The notes under the pieces are model-generated. The model searched no databases, was not told the origin of the DNA, and saw nothing but the letters and a program-made list of their open reading frames with translations. The position numbers and the translations under genes are program-made. From positions 1 through 64,000 of the forward strand of contig NZ_BMQF01000016.1 in NCBI RefSeq assembly GCF_014647975.1: 64,000 bases of DNA, given 5' to 3'. Each line of letters starts with the position of its first letter. Position 1 is the stretch's first letter. Below are positions 50,750-60,134 of this stretch, piece after piece. Origin of the DNA: Streptomyces fumigatiscleroticus. GTDB taxonomy: Bacteria; Actinomycetota; Actinomycetes; Streptomycetales; Streptomycetaceae.

Positions 50750-52426
50750 ATGACACAGGCCGCCGACACGGCGCGGACCGTCATCCTGACCGTGGACGAC
50801 GACCCGGGGGTCTCCCGGGCCGTCGCCCGGGACCTGAGGCGGCGTTACGGCGCCTCGTACCGGATCGTGCGCGCGGAGTCCGGCGAGTCCGCGCTGGAGG
50901 CGCTGCGCGAGCTGAAGCTGCGGGGCGACCTGGTGGCCGTGCTGCTGGCCGACTACCGCATGCCCGGGATGAACGGCATCGAGTTCCTGGAGCAGGCCCT
51001 GGACGTGTATCCGGCCGCCCGCCGGGTGCTGCTGACCGCGTACGCGGACACCAACGCGGCGATCGACGCGATCAACGTGGTCGACCTCGACCACTACCTG
51101 CTCAAGCCCTGGGACCCGCCGGAGGAGAAGCTCTACCCGGTCCTGGACGACCTGCTCGCGGCGTGGCGGGCCGGCGACCACCGGCCCGTGCCCAGCACCA
51201 AGGTGGTCGGGCACCGCTGGTCGGCGCGCTCCTCGGAGGTGCGCGAGTTCCTCGCCCGCAACCAGGTGCCCTACCGCTGGTACTCGTCCGACGAGCCCGA
51301 GGGCCAGAGGCTGCTCACCGCCGCCGAACAGGACGGACGGCGGCTCCCCCTGGTGATCACGCCGGACGGCACGCCGCTGGTCGAACCGGACGCCCCCGAA
51401 CTGGCCGACCGCGTCGGGCTGGCCACCACCCCCACGGCCGACTTCTACGACCTCGTGGTGATCGGCGGGGGCCCGGCGGGGCTGGGCGCGGCCGTCTACG
51501 GCGCCTCGGAGGGGCTGCGCACGGTGCTCGTCGAGCGGTCGGCGACCGGCGGGCAGGCCGGGCAGAGCTCCCGGATCGAGAACTACCTCGGCTTCCCCGA
51601 CGGGGTGTCGGGAGCACAGCTGACCGACCGGGCCCGGCGGCAGGCGGCGAAGTTCGGCGCCGAGATCCTCACCGCGCGCGAGGTGTCGGGCCTGGAGATC
51701 AGCGGTGCCGCGCGCGTCGTACGGTTCTCGGACGGCTCGGCCGTCGCCGCGCACAGCGTGATCCTGGCGACCGGTGTCTCCTACCGTCAGCTGGGCGCGC
51801 CGGGCCTGGACGAGCTGACCGGCTGCGGGGTCTTCTACGGCTCGGCGCTGACGGAGGCGCCCTCCTGCCAGGGCCACGACGTGTACATCGTCGGCGGCGC
51901 CAACTCCGCCGGGCAGGCGGCGATGTATCTGTCCCGGGGCGCCAAGTCGGTGACGCTGCTGGTGCGCGGGGAGTCCCTGACGGCGTCGATGTCGCACTAC
52001 CTGATCCAGCAGATCGAGGAGGCCGGCAACATCGTCGTGCGCACCGGCACGGTCGTGGACGCCGCGCACGGCGACGGCCACCTGGAGCAGCTGACGCTGC
52101 GCGACACGCGGACCGGGCACACCGAACTCGTCGACGCGCAGTGGCTGTTCGTGTTCATCGGCGCCGCCCCGCTGACCGACTGGCTGGACGGCACGGTCCT
52201 GCGCGACGAGCGCGGCTTCATCCTGGCCGGCCCCGATCTGACGCCCGACGGGAAGCCGCCGGCGGGCTGGGAGCTGGACCGGCCGCCGTACCACCTGGAG
52301 ACCAATGTGCCGGGCGTCTTCGTGGCGGGCGACGCCCGCGCGGAGTCCGCCAAGCGGGTCGCGTCCGCCGTCGGAGAGGGAGCCATGGCCGTGATGCTCG
52401 TCCACCGCTACCTGGAGCAGTCGTGA
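50750..52426 (+). CDS. Fused response regulator / thioredoxin-disulfide-reductase-like flavoprotein
   Basis: 558 residues. Receiver domain 1-125 with acidic patch VDDD and acceptor Asp68 in LADYRMPGMNG. A ~90-residue thioredoxin-like segment follows (VREFLARNQVPYRWYSSDEP, LPLVITPDGTPLVEP), then a reductase domain from ~245 with VVIGGGPAGLGAA, NAD site YIVGGANSAGQAA and VFVAGDAR. The usual redox pair CxxC is absent; C359 and C373 lie 14 residues apart nearby. First of three overlapping genes with a cNMP-domain histidine kinase and a UBP zinc finger. ATG 50750 after GGGGGACGT. Confidence 0.9.
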   Translation: MTQAADTARTVILTVDDDPGVSRAVARDLRRRYGASYRIVRAESGESALEALRELKLRGDLVAVLLADYRMPGMNGIEFLEQALDVYPAARRVLLTAYADTNAAIDAINVVDLDHYLLKPWDPPEEKLYPVLDDLLAAWRAGDHRPVPSTKVVGHRWSARSSEVREFLARNQVPYRWYSSDEPEGQRLLTAAEQDGRRLPLVITPDGTPLVEPDAPELADRVGLATTPTADFYDLVVIGGGPAGLGAAVYGASEGLRTVLVERSATGGQAGQSSRIENYLGFPDGVSGAQLTDRARRQAAKFGAEILTAREVSGLEISGAARVVRFSDGSAVAAHSVILATGVSYRQLGAPGLDELTGCGVFYGSALTEAPSCQGHDVYIVGGANSAGQAAMYLSRGAKSVTLLVRGESLTASMSHYLIQQIEEAGNIVVRTGTVVDAAHGDGHLEQLTLRDTRTGHTELVDAQWLFVFIGAAPLTDWLDGTVLRDERGFILAGPDLTPDGKPPAGWELDRPPYHLETNVPGVFVAGDARAESAKRVASAVGEGAMAVMLVHRYLEQS

Positions 52427-53880
52427 GCGGCAAGCCGATGCCGTGCAGCCCCCAGGAGATCGGGGAGCTGTTCCTGTTCGAGAAGCTGACGCCCGGGCAG
52501 CTGGGCCGGCTGTGCGCCGAGGGCCGGGTGGAGCTGTTCGAGCCCGGTCCGGTGTACGCCGAGGGCGACCCCGCCACCTGCTTCTACGTGATGCTTCAGG
52601 GCACGGTCGTGCTCTCCCGGCGGGTCGGCGGCGACGACGTGGAGGTGAGCCGGACCTCCCAGCGCGGGGTGTACGCCGGGTCGATGCAGGCCTATGTCGG
52701 CGACCGGGCACCGCAGGTCTACACCAACTCCATGCGCGTCACGGAACCCACCCGCTTCTTCGTGCTGCCCGCCGACACGTTCGCGAGCATCATGCAGGAG
52801 TGGTTCCCGATGGCGGTCCACCTCCTGGAGGGCCTGTTCTTCGGCTCCAAGAACACCCAGCGGGCCATCGGCCAGCGCGAACGGCTGCTGGCGCTCGGCT
52901 CGTTGTCCGCCGGTCTCACCCACGAGCTGAACAACCCCGCGGCGGCGGCCGTACGGGCCACGGCGACGCTGCGGGAGCGGGTGGCGAAGATGCGGCACAA
53001 GCTCGCCTTCATCGCCGAGGGCCCGTTCTCCCGCGACGCGCTGGCCGAGCTCATCGACATCCAGGACCGCACGGCGGAACGGGTCGCCAAGGCGCCCGCG
53101 CTCAGTCCCCTGGAGGCCGCCGACCGGGAGGACGCCGTCACCGACTGGCTGGACGACCACGGCATCACCGAGGGCTGGCGGCTCGCGCCCACCTTCGTGC
53201 AGGCCGGTCTGGACACCGACTGGCTGGACCAGGTCGCGGCGGCCGTGGGCGAGGAGATCCTGCCGCACGCGGTGAGCTGGCTCAACTACACGGTCGAGAC
53301 CGAACTGCTGATGGACGAGATCGAGGACTCCACCACCCGTATCTCGCACCTGGTCGACGCGGCCAAGCAGTACTCGCAGCTCGACCGGGCCCCCCACCGG
53401 GTCGTCGACGTGCACGAACTCCTCGACAGCACCCTGCTGATGCTGTCGGGCAAGATCGGCCCCCGGATCCAGGTCGTCAAGGAGTACGACCGTACGCTGC
53501 CGAGCGTCCCGGCCTACCCGGCGGAGCTCAACCAGGTGTGGACCAATCTGATCGACAACGCGGTCTCCGCCGTCAACGGCGCGGGCGGGGACGGCACGCT
53601 GACCGTGCGGACCGCCCGGCAGGGCGACCGGCTGCTGGTGGAGTTCCGCGACACCGGCACCGGGATCCCGGAGGAGATCCGCGGCCGCATCTTCGACCCG
53701 TTCTTCACCACCAAGCCGGTGGGCGAGGGCACCGGGCTCGGCCTGGACATCTCCTGGCGGATCGTGGTCAACAAGCACCACGGCAGCCTCCAGGTGGAGT
53801 CCGTGCCGGGCGACACCCGGTTCCAGGTCCTCCTCCCGCTCACCGCCGCGGACCCCGACCTGACCGAGGAGCCTGCATGA
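52423..53880 (+). CDS. Sensor histidine kinase with N-terminal cyclic-nucleotide-binding domain
   Basis: 485 residues, soluble. CRP-like sensor ~15-130 (GPVYAEGDPATCFYVMLQGTV, SMQAYVGDRAP), dimerisation helix with LTHELNNPAAAAVRA (His167), long helical region, then HATPase from ~370 (VWTNLIDNAVSAV, DTGTGIPEEI, GEGTGLGLDIS). GTG start overlaps the reductase stop (GTGA), so the receiver domain of that protein is the obvious phosphate partner. Ends with ATGA overlap into the zinc-finger gene. Confidence 0.9.
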   Translation: MSGKPMPCSPQEIGELFLFEKLTPGQLGRLCAEGRVELFEPGPVYAEGDPATCFYVMLQGTVVLSRRVGGDDVEVSRTSQRGVYAGSMQAYVGDRAPQVYTNSMRVTEPTRFFVLPADTFASIMQEWFPMAVHLLEGLFFGSKNTQRAIGQRERLLALGSLSAGLTHELNNPAAAAVRATATLRERVAKMRHKLAFIAEGPFSRDALAELIDIQDRTAERVAKAPALSPLEAADREDAVTDWLDDHGITEGWRLAPTFVQAGLDTDWLDQVAAAVGEEILPHAVSWLNYTVETELLMDEIEDSTTRISHLVDAAKQYSQLDRAPHRVVDVHELLDSTLLMLSGKIGPRIQVVKEYDRTLPSVPAYPAELNQVWTNLIDNAVSAVNGAGGDGTLTVRTARQGDRLLVEFRDTGTGIPEEIRGRIFDPFFTTKPVGEGTGLGLDISWRIVVNKHHGSLQVESVPGDTRFQVLLPLTAADPDLTEEPA

Positions 53881-54245
53881 CCAGCGACATCAGCGACACC
53901 GGCGACACCGGGACCGACCCCGCCGTCCCGCCCAGCGGCACCGGCTGCGCCGAGTGCGAGGCGGCCGGCGGCTGGTGGTTCCATCTGCGGCGCTGCGCGC
54001 GGTGCGGCCACGTCGGCTGCTGCGACAGCTCCCCCGGCAAGCACGCCACCGCCCACTACCGGGCCACCGGCCACCCGCTGGTCCAGAGCTTCGAACCGGG
54101 CGAGGACTGGTTCTGGAACTACGACACCGACGACCTGGCCGAGTCGGGCCCGCGCCTCGCACCCCCGGTCAGCCACCCCACGGACCAGCCGGCTCCCGGC
54201 CCGGCCGGACGCGTCCCGGCCGACTGGGCCGACACCCTGCGCTGA
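53877..54245 (+). CDS. UBP-type zinc finger protein
   Basis: 122 residues. After a Gly/Asp/Thr-rich start it has the ZnF-UBP ligand set: CAEC, RCARCGHVGCCDSS, GKHATAHYRATGHP, then QSFEPGEDWFWNYDTDDL. In eukaryotes this fold reads free ubiquitin C-termini; in bacteria its ligand is unknown. Four-base overlap with the histidine kinase gene; a hairpin follows at once. The conserved trio suggests it is a functional part of the redox-signalling operon. Confidence 0.9.
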   Translation: MTSDISDTGDTGTDPAVPPSGTGCAECEAAGGWWFHLRRCARCGHVGCCDSSPGKHATAHYRATGHPLVQSFEPGEDWFWNYDTDDLAESGPRLAPPVSHPTDQPAPGPAGRVPADWADTLR

Positions 54246-54247
54246 GC

Positions 54248-54276
54248 CGCCCTGCCCGGCCGCCCGGGCAGGGGCG
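54248..54276 (+). terminator. Hairpin ending the redox-signalling operon
   Basis: CGCCCTGCCCGG pairs with CCGGGCAGGGGCG with a single bulged G and a small loop, 2 bases after the zinc-finger gene stop. Confidence 0.65.
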
Positions 54277-54305
54277 TTGTCGGTACCGCGTGCCAGGATG
54301 GGTCC

Positions 54306-57293
54306 GTGGCTCAGATCCGATCCGTCCCGCCGCTCGTCGGCCGGGAGACCGAACTCGACCGTCTCGCCGGTGTGCTGGAGCGTGCCCGCGGCGGCGCGGC
54401 CGGCGCCGTGCTGATCGCCGGGGACGCCGGCGTCGGCAAGACCAGGGTGCTGGACGAGATCGCCGCCCGGGCCGCCGCGGCCGGCACGACCGTGCTCACC
54501 GGTCACTGTGTCGACCTCGGTGACGTCGGCCTGCCCTACCTGCCGTTCACCGAGATCCTGGGCCGTCTCGCCGCCGACGGGCGGTTCGCGCCCGTCCTCG
54601 CCGCGCACCCGGTGGTCGACCGCCTGCTGGGCGCCGGGACGGACGCCGTGGGGGACGACGGGGGCAGCCGCGCGCGTGCGCACGACGGGGGCGGGCGGCT
54701 GCGGCTCTTCGAGGGCATGGCCGCGCTGCTGGCCGGCCTTGCGGACATCGCCCCGCTGCTCCTCGTCCTGGAGGACCTGCACTGGGCCGACCAGTCCTCC
54801 CGGGACCTGCTGCGGTTCCTGCTCAGCAGGGGACTCGCGCCACGCCCGGCGGCCGGCGGGCCCGCCCACCGGCTCGCCGTGTTCGCCTCCTACCGCGCGG
54901 ACGACCTGCACCGCCGCCATCCGCTGCGACCGCTCCTCGCCGAGCTGGTGCGGCTGCCCCGTGTCGAGCGCCTGGAGCTGCGGCCGCTGGCCGACGACGA
55001 CGTGGCCCGCCTGGTGCGCGCCCTGCGGGAGCGGCCGCTGCCGGACGCCACGGTCCGCCGCATCGTCGAGCGCGCCGAGGGCAACGCCTTCTACGCCGAG
55101 GAGCTGCTCGCGGCCACGGACACCGACGCAGGCGGGGTGCCCAGCGGTCTGGCCGACGTCCTGCTGATCCGCTTCGAGCAGCTGTCGGACACGGCCCGGC
55201 AGGTGCTGCGCACCGCCGCCGTCGCCGGCCGCCGCGTCGGGCACGACCTGCTGCGCGACGCCGTGCGGCTGCCCGAGGAGGAGCTGGACGCGGCGCTGCG
55301 CGAGGCGGTGGAACGGCAGCTCCTTCTCCCCGGCGACGGTGACACGTACGCCTTCCGGCACGCCCTGGCCCGGGAGGCGGTCTACGCCGATCTCCTCCCC
55401 GGCGAACGCGCCCGGCTGCACGGCGCGTTCGCCCGTCTGCTGGCCGGGCAGGACCGCCGGACCGGCAGCGCGGCGGAGCGGGCCCACCACTACCGGGCCA
55501 GCCACGACCTGGCCGAGGCGCTCGCCGCCTCCCTGGAGGCCGCCGACCACGCCCGGTCCCTCGGCGCGCCCGCCGAGGAGCTGCGCCAACTGGAAGCGGC
55601 CCTGGAGCTGTGGTCGGCGGTGGAGGCGTCCGCGCGGCCGGCGGGCACCGACCCCGTGACGCTCACGCTGCGCGCCTCGGCGGCGGCCGCGCACACCGGG
55701 GAACTGCACCGCGCGGTCTCCCTCAGCCGGTCCGCGCTGGCCGACATCGGCCAGGACGCCGACTCGGAGCTCGCCGCCCGGGTCCGCTACACGCTGGCCT
55801 CCAACCTGATCAGCGTCGACAGCCTGCCGGCCGCCTACGCGCACAGCAGCGAGGCGCTCGCCCTGATCCCCGCCGAGCCGCCGTCGCCCACCTGGGTGTG
55901 GGCGGCGGCCACCCATGTCCTGGCCGCCCGGCAGGTCGGGGAGAACGCGACCGCGCTGCGCGTCGCCCGCCGGGCCCTGGCCGCCGCCGAGGAGCTGGGG
56001 ATCATCGATGCCCGGGCCGACCTGCTGATCTCCCTGGCCGTGCTGGAGGAGGGCGGCGGCCGGCGCTCCCCACAGGGCCGCGAGCGGCTGCGTCAGGCCC
56101 GGGAACTGGCCCGCCGCTCCGGCAACGCGCCGGTGGAGATGCGCGCCCTGTTCAATCTCGCCGTGGGCTGCTTCGAGGCCGGTGAGTTCCAGGACTGCCT
56201 GCCCCTGCTGGCCGAGGGTCTCGACCGGGCCCGCCGCGCCGGGCTGCTGTCCTCGCCGTACCCGCTGGAGATGCGCTATCTCCAGTTGCTGCTCCTGTAC
56301 ACGCTGGGCCGGTGGGAGGAGTGCGTGGCCGCGGCGGCCGCCGACGCCGCGGTGCTTCCCGCCTCCGGCGGATACGCGGCCGGGCCCGCGCTGTACGTGA
56401 CGCTGGCGCGCGGCGACTCGGCGGCCGCCGACCGGGCCCGTGCCCTGCTCCAGGGACCGTTCGACTGGATGGCCACGCTCGTCGCGGGCATCGTGCTGAC
56501 CGACGCCGCCGCGCTGCGCGGTGATGCCGAGGAGGCCGTGGGGCGGATGCGGTCCACGGTCGAGGTGCTCACCGACGACGCGGGCACACCGCCCGACGTC
56601 ACCGTCCGGCTGGCCGCCCTGGCGCTGTCCGCCGTCGCCGACGCGGCCGCCGAGGCACGGCTGCGGGGCGATGCGGCCGGGGCCCGCCGCTGGGCGGAGA
56701 CCGCGGCCGGCCTGGTGGAGCCGGCGCGGGCCGCGGCGCTCCGCGGCAAGGGCGTGGTCCCGCAGGGCCCCGAGGGCCGGGCGTGGCATCTGCGCGCCGA
56801 GGCGGAGGCGGCCCGCGCGGTGTCCGGTCCGGACGTCGCGGCCTGGGAGCGGGCGGTCGCCGCGTTCGGCTACGGCGACGTCTACGAACAGGCGCGCTGC
56901 CGGTTCCGGCTGGCCGAGGCCCTGCTGGCGGCGGGGCGTGACAAGGAGGCGGGCGCCGAGGCCGTGGCGGTGCGGGAGACCGCCGCCCGGCTCGGGGCCA
57001 CGGTGCTGCTGGAGCGGGTGGACGGCCTGATCCGCCGCGGCCGGCTGGCGCAGCTTCCGCAGGCCCGGGAGCGGATCTCGGTGCTGACCCCGCGGGAGCA
57101 GGACGTACTGCGGCTGCTCGCCCGTGGCCGCAGCAACCGGCAGATCGGCGAGGAGCTGTTCATCAGCGGCAAGACCGCGAGCGTGCACGTCTCCAACATC
57201 CTCGCCAAGCTGGAGGCCGGGAGCCGCACCGAGGCGGTGGCCATCGCCTACCGCCAGGGCCTGATAGCCCCCGAGCCGACGGCGCCGGGCTGA
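54306..57293 (+). CDS. LuxR-family large ATP-binding (LAL) regulator
   Basis: 995 residues. N-terminal AAA-type ATPase with Walker A GDAGVGKT, Walker B LLLVLEDLHWAD and a sensor region RLAVFASYRADDLHR. A long helical TPR-like middle follows. C-terminal LuxR HTH is LTPREQDVLRLLARGRSNRQ and the helix continuing IGEELFISGKTASVHVSNIL. Likely a transcription activator responding to an intracellular ligand. GTG 54306, 60 bases after the zinc-finger gene with a hairpin between, so separate transcription is probable. Confidence 0.92.
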   Translation: MAQIRSVPPLVGRETELDRLAGVLERARGGAAGAVLIAGDAGVGKTRVLDEIAARAAAAGTTVLTGHCVDLGDVGLPYLPFTEILGRLAADGRFAPVLAAHPVVDRLLGAGTDAVGDDGGSRARAHDGGGRLRLFEGMAALLAGLADIAPLLLVLEDLHWADQSSRDLLRFLLSRGLAPRPAAGGPAHRLAVFASYRADDLHRRHPLRPLLAELVRLPRVERLELRPLADDDVARLVRALRERPLPDATVRRIVERAEGNAFYAEELLAATDTDAGGVPSGLADVLLIRFEQLSDTARQVLRTAAVAGRRVGHDLLRDAVRLPEEELDAALREAVERQLLLPGDGDTYAFRHALAREAVYADLLPGERARLHGAFARLLAGQDRRTGSAAERAHHYRASHDLAEALAASLEAADHARSLGAPAEELRQLEAALELWSAVEASARPAGTDPVTLTLRASAAAAHTGELHRAVSLSRSALADIGQDADSELAARVRYTLASNLISVDSLPAAYAHSSEALALIPAEPPSPTWVWAAATHVLAARQVGENATALRVARRALAAAEELGIIDARADLLISLAVLEEGGGRRSPQGRERLRQARELARRSGNAPVEMRALFNLAVGCFEAGEFQDCLPLLAEGLDRARRAGLLSSPYPLEMRYLQLLLLYTLGRWEECVAAAAADAAVLPASGGYAAGPALYVTLARGDSAAADRARALLQGPFDWMATLVAGIVLTDAAALRGDAEEAVGRMRSTVEVLTDDAGTPPDVTVRLAALALSAVADAAAEARLRGDAAGARRWAETAAGLVEPARAAALRGKGVVPQGPEGRAWHLRAEAEAARAVSGPDVAAWERAVAAFGYGDVYEQARCRFRLAEALLAAGRDKEAGAEAVAVRETAARLGATVLLERVDGLIRRGRLAQLPQARERISVLTPREQDVLRLLARGRSNRQIGEELFISGKTASVHVSNILAKLEAGSRTEAVAIAYRQGLIAPEPTAPG

Positions 57294-57308
57294 CCGGCCG
57301 GCCGGTCA
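57291..57308. terminator. Palindrome overlapping the LAL regulator stop
   Basis: TGACCGGCCGGCCGGTCA is a perfect 18-bp palindrome that begins with the TGA stop codon. Possible terminator, though no loop is left if fully paired. Confidence 0.35.
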
Positions 57309-57401
57309 CCGCCCCGCGCACCGCCCCGGGAACCCTCCTCCCCCGCCACTCGTTCTCCCGGCACCTCCACCGGGCGCGAGCCATGACAGCAGGGCGGCAG
57401 G

Positions 57402-58775
57402 ATGAGCGAGTTGGTCCCCGGGGGCAACGTGCCCCTGCCGGGCGGGCCCGTGCGCGTCCGGGTGCCCGGTCCCTTCGACGTGTCGGCGCTGGTCACGGAC
57501 GACGGCGGCAAGGTCCGCGGCGACGGCGACTTCGTCTTCTACAACCAGCCGGACGCCCCGGGAGCCCTGCTGCGCGGCGACACGCTCACCGTCGATCCGT
57601 CACGGCTGCGCGCCGGCGCCACCCGGGTCACGGTGGCCGTCAGCCCCGCCGAGCCCGGCACCGCGCTGAACGGCCTGCCCTCCCCCGCGCTGCACGTCAC
57701 CGACGCGGACGGCCGGACACTCGCCCGGTTCGTCCCGGCGCCCGCCGGACAGGAGACCGTGCTGCTGCTGGCGGAGATCTACCGGCGCGGCGGGGGCTGG
57801 AAGCTGCGCGCCCTGGGGCAGGGGTACGCCGACGGACTCGCGGGACTCGCCCGCGACTTCGGCGTCGAGGTCGTGGACGACGGCGCGCCCGCCGTACCGG
57901 GACCAGTACCGGCACCAGTACCGGCACCGGCCTCGCCCGCCGCGCCCGCCGCCTCCGCCCCCGGCCCCGGCCCCGGCCCCGGCCCGGATGGTCCGGGCGA
58001 TGCCGGCGCGTTCCTGGGCCTGGTCAACTCCGCCCGGGCCGCGGCCGGTTCCCCTCCCGTCTCGCTCGACGCCCGGCTGACCGCCGCGGCCCGGGCCCAC
58101 GCCACCGCCATGGCCGCCGCGGACCGCCTCGCCGTCGAGAGCCCGGACGGCATCTCCGTCCACCAGCGCGTCGTCTGCGCCGGATACGCGTATCTCACCG
58201 TCGGCGAGCATCTGGTGTCCGGCCCGCGCACCCCGGCGGAGTTCGTCGGGTACTGCCTGACCGCCGACGGTCCCCGGCGGACGCTGCACGACCCCGCCTT
58301 CGTGCACGCCGGTCTGGCCCGTGCCGCCGCCGGCCCCTCCGGCGAAATCTACTGGACCGCGCTGTGGGCCGATCCCCTCACGCCGGAGGGGCTGGCGCGG
58401 ACGGAGGCCGAGGTGGTGGAGCTGACCAACGCGGAGCGCGCCCGGGCCGGCCTGCCCCCTCTCGCCCCGGACCCCCGGCTCGCCACCGCCGCCCGGGCGC
58501 ACAGCGCCGACATGGCGGCCCGCGACTTCTACGCGCACACCTCGCCCGACGGCGGCAAGCCCGGTGACCGGGCCGCCGCCGCGGGCTCCACCCTGCGCTC
58601 CATCGGCGAGAACATCGCCTGCGGCCAGCGTTGCGCCGCCGACGTGGTACGGGGCTGGATGAACAGTCCCGGCCACCGCGCCAACATCCTCGAGCCCGAC
58701 TTCACACACCTCGGGGTCGGCTTCGCGGGCGGCGGCCGGGCGGGCACGTACTGGACTCAGGTCTTCGGCGGCTGA
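57402..58775 (+). CDS. TerD-domain protein fused to two CAP domains
   Basis: 457 residues. Residues ~1-155 are a TerD/stress domain (GGKVRGDGDFVFYNQPDAP, PSRLRAGATRVTVAVS, LLLAEIYRRGGGWKLRALGQGYADG LAGLA). A Pro/Ala/Gly linker (~163-204) built of GPVPAP repeats follows, then two CAP/SCP domains. CAP2 (~335-455) is complete: HSADMAARDFYAHTSPDG, IGENIACG, WMNSPGHRANIL. CAP1 (~205-325) lacks the signature histidines and glutamate. No signal peptide or membrane helix, although CAP domains are normally secreted. ATG 57402 after GGGCGGCAGG. Confidence 0.9.
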   Translation: MSELVPGGNVPLPGGPVRVRVPGPFDVSALVTDDGGKVRGDGDFVFYNQPDAPGALLRGDTLTVDPSRLRAGATRVTVAVSPAEPGTALNGLPSPALHVTDADGRTLARFVPAPAGQETVLLLAEIYRRGGGWKLRALGQGYADGLAGLARDFGVEVVDDGAPAVPGPVPAPVPAPASPAAPAASAPGPGPGPGPDGPGDAGAFLGLVNSARAAAGSPPVSLDARLTAAARAHATAMAAADRLAVESPDGISVHQRVVCAGYAYLTVGEHLVSGPRTPAEFVGYCLTADGPRRTLHDPAFVHAGLARAAAGPSGEIYWTALWADPLTPEGLARTEAEVVELTNAERARAGLPPLAPDPRLATAARAHSADMAARDFYAHTSPDGGKPGDRAAAAGSTLRSIGENIACGQRCAADVVRGWMNSPGHRANILEPDFTHLGVGFAGGGRAGTYWTQVFGG

Positions 58776-59032
58776 TCGACCGGCCGGCGGCAGGCGATCC
58801 CGAGCGGGTCGGCTCCGGCGAGGCGGGCGGCCGGTCCGCGGCGCGGGCCGGGGCACGGTGGTGTCGCCGTGCGCGCGGTGCTCGCCGGGGTCGTGCTGGT
58901 GACGACGGTGACCGGCGAGTCACGTTCGCCGCCGGACCAACTGGTGCGGCGGAAGTTCCGAAACGAGTTGACCCGTGCCGCACAACGGGGTGAGGGTGCG
59001 AATCGGCGCGGATCACCGCCCGCGCCGGAAGG

Positions 59033-60001
59033 ATGACTGCCTTGATCGGGATCACGGAGATCGAAGCCGCGGCGGAGCGGATCGCCGGACATGTCGTACG
59101 CACCCCGACCGTACCGAGCCCCGGGTTGTCGGCGCTGCTCGGTGTGCCGGTCACCACGAAGCTGGAACTGCTCCAGCGCACCGGCTCGTTCAAGGCGCGC
59201 GGGGCGGTGGCGAAGCTGCTGTCGCTGAGCGAGGCCGAGCGGGCCGCCGGGGTCGTGGCGGTCAGCGGCGGCAACCACGGCGTCGCCCTCGCGGTCATGG
59301 CAGCGGCGCTGGATGTCAAGGCCACCGTGGTGATGCCGCGCTCGGCGCCCGCCCGCAGCCTGGAGATTGCGCAGGAGGCGGGCGCGTCGGTCCAGCTGAC
59401 CGACGGCATGGACAGCGCGTTCGCGCTCATGACGCGGTTGCAGCAGGAGGGGCTGACGCCGGTGCACCCCTTCGACGATCCGGAGGTGATCGCCGGGCAG
59501 GGCACCGTCGGGCTGGAGTTCGCCGACGACGCCGGGGAGCTCACCGACGTCCTGGTCAGCATCGGGGGCGGCGGTCTGGTGGCCGGAGTCGCCGCTGCCC
59601 TCAGGGCGCGCCGGCCCCAGGTGCGGGTCTGGGGCGTGGAGACCGAGGGCGCCCAGGCCATGTCCGAGGCGCTGGCGGCGGGCGGCCCGGTGCCGGTCGC
59701 GCTCTCCTCGATCGTCTCCACGCTCAGCGCGCCGTCCGTCTCGCAGCTGACGTACGACCATGTGGCCGCCCTGGTCACCGAGGTGCTCGTGGTTCCGGAC
59801 CGGGAGGCGGTGCGGGGCTCGCTCGACTTCGCCGACCACGCCAAGGTGTGGACCGAGCCGGCCGCCGGCTGTCTGCTGCCCGCGGCCCGGCAGGTGGTGG
59901 AGCGGGTCGGCCCCGACGCACGGCTCGGGCTGGTGGTGTGCGGGGGCAACGCCTCCACGGCGGACGTGATCGCGTGGTCGCACCGCTTCGGCCTCCGTTG
60001 A
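59033..60001 (+). CDS. PLP-dependent threonine/serine dehydratase-like enzyme
   Basis: 322 residues, fold type II. The Schiff-base lysine lies in TGSFKARGA, the substrate loop is VSGGNHGVALAV and the phosphate cup is SIGGGGLVAG. No C-terminal ACT domain, so it is of the catabolic threonine ammonia-lyase or serine racemase type rather than the biosynthetic IlvA. Product would be 2-oxobutyrate or pyruvate. TTG/ATG start: the frame given opens with ATG at 59033 after CGGAAGG. The preceding gap 58776-59032 shows no gene. Followed by 13-bp direct repeats. Confidence 0.87.
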   Translation: MTALIGITEIEAAAERIAGHVVRTPTVPSPGLSALLGVPVTTKLELLQRTGSFKARGAVAKLLSLSEAERAAGVVAVSGGNHGVALAVMAAALDVKATVVMPRSAPARSLEIAQEAGASVQLTDGMDSAFALMTRLQQEGLTPVHPFDDPEVIAGQGTVGLEFADDAGELTDVLVSIGGGGLVAGVAAALRARRPQVRVWGVETEGAQAMSEALAAGGPVPVALSSIVSTLSAPSVSQLTYDHVAALVTEVLVVPDREAVRGSLDFADHAKVWTEPAAGCLLPAARQVVERVGPDARLGLVVCGGNASTADVIAWSHRFGLR

Positions 60002-60010
60002 ACGGATGCG

Positions 60011-60062
60011 CGTTGACCGGATCCGTTGACCGGACCCGTTGACCGGATCCGTTGACCGCATC
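60011..60062 (+). repeat. 13-bp direct repeats, four copies
   Basis: CGTTGACCGGATC, CGTTGACCGGACC, CGTTGACCGGATC and CGTTGACCGCATC in direct succession (52 bases), with weaker related sequence on both sides (CGTTGAACGGATG, CTGTTGAACCC). Located between the dehydratase stop and the pseudokinase start; each copy contains TTGACC. Confidence 0.9.
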
Positions 60063-60134
60063 CTGTTGAACCCTCCCGCCCCGCCCGCCGTACCTCTGGG
60101 AGAGCCGCAGCCAGGGGTACGGCGAGGGAGGGCC

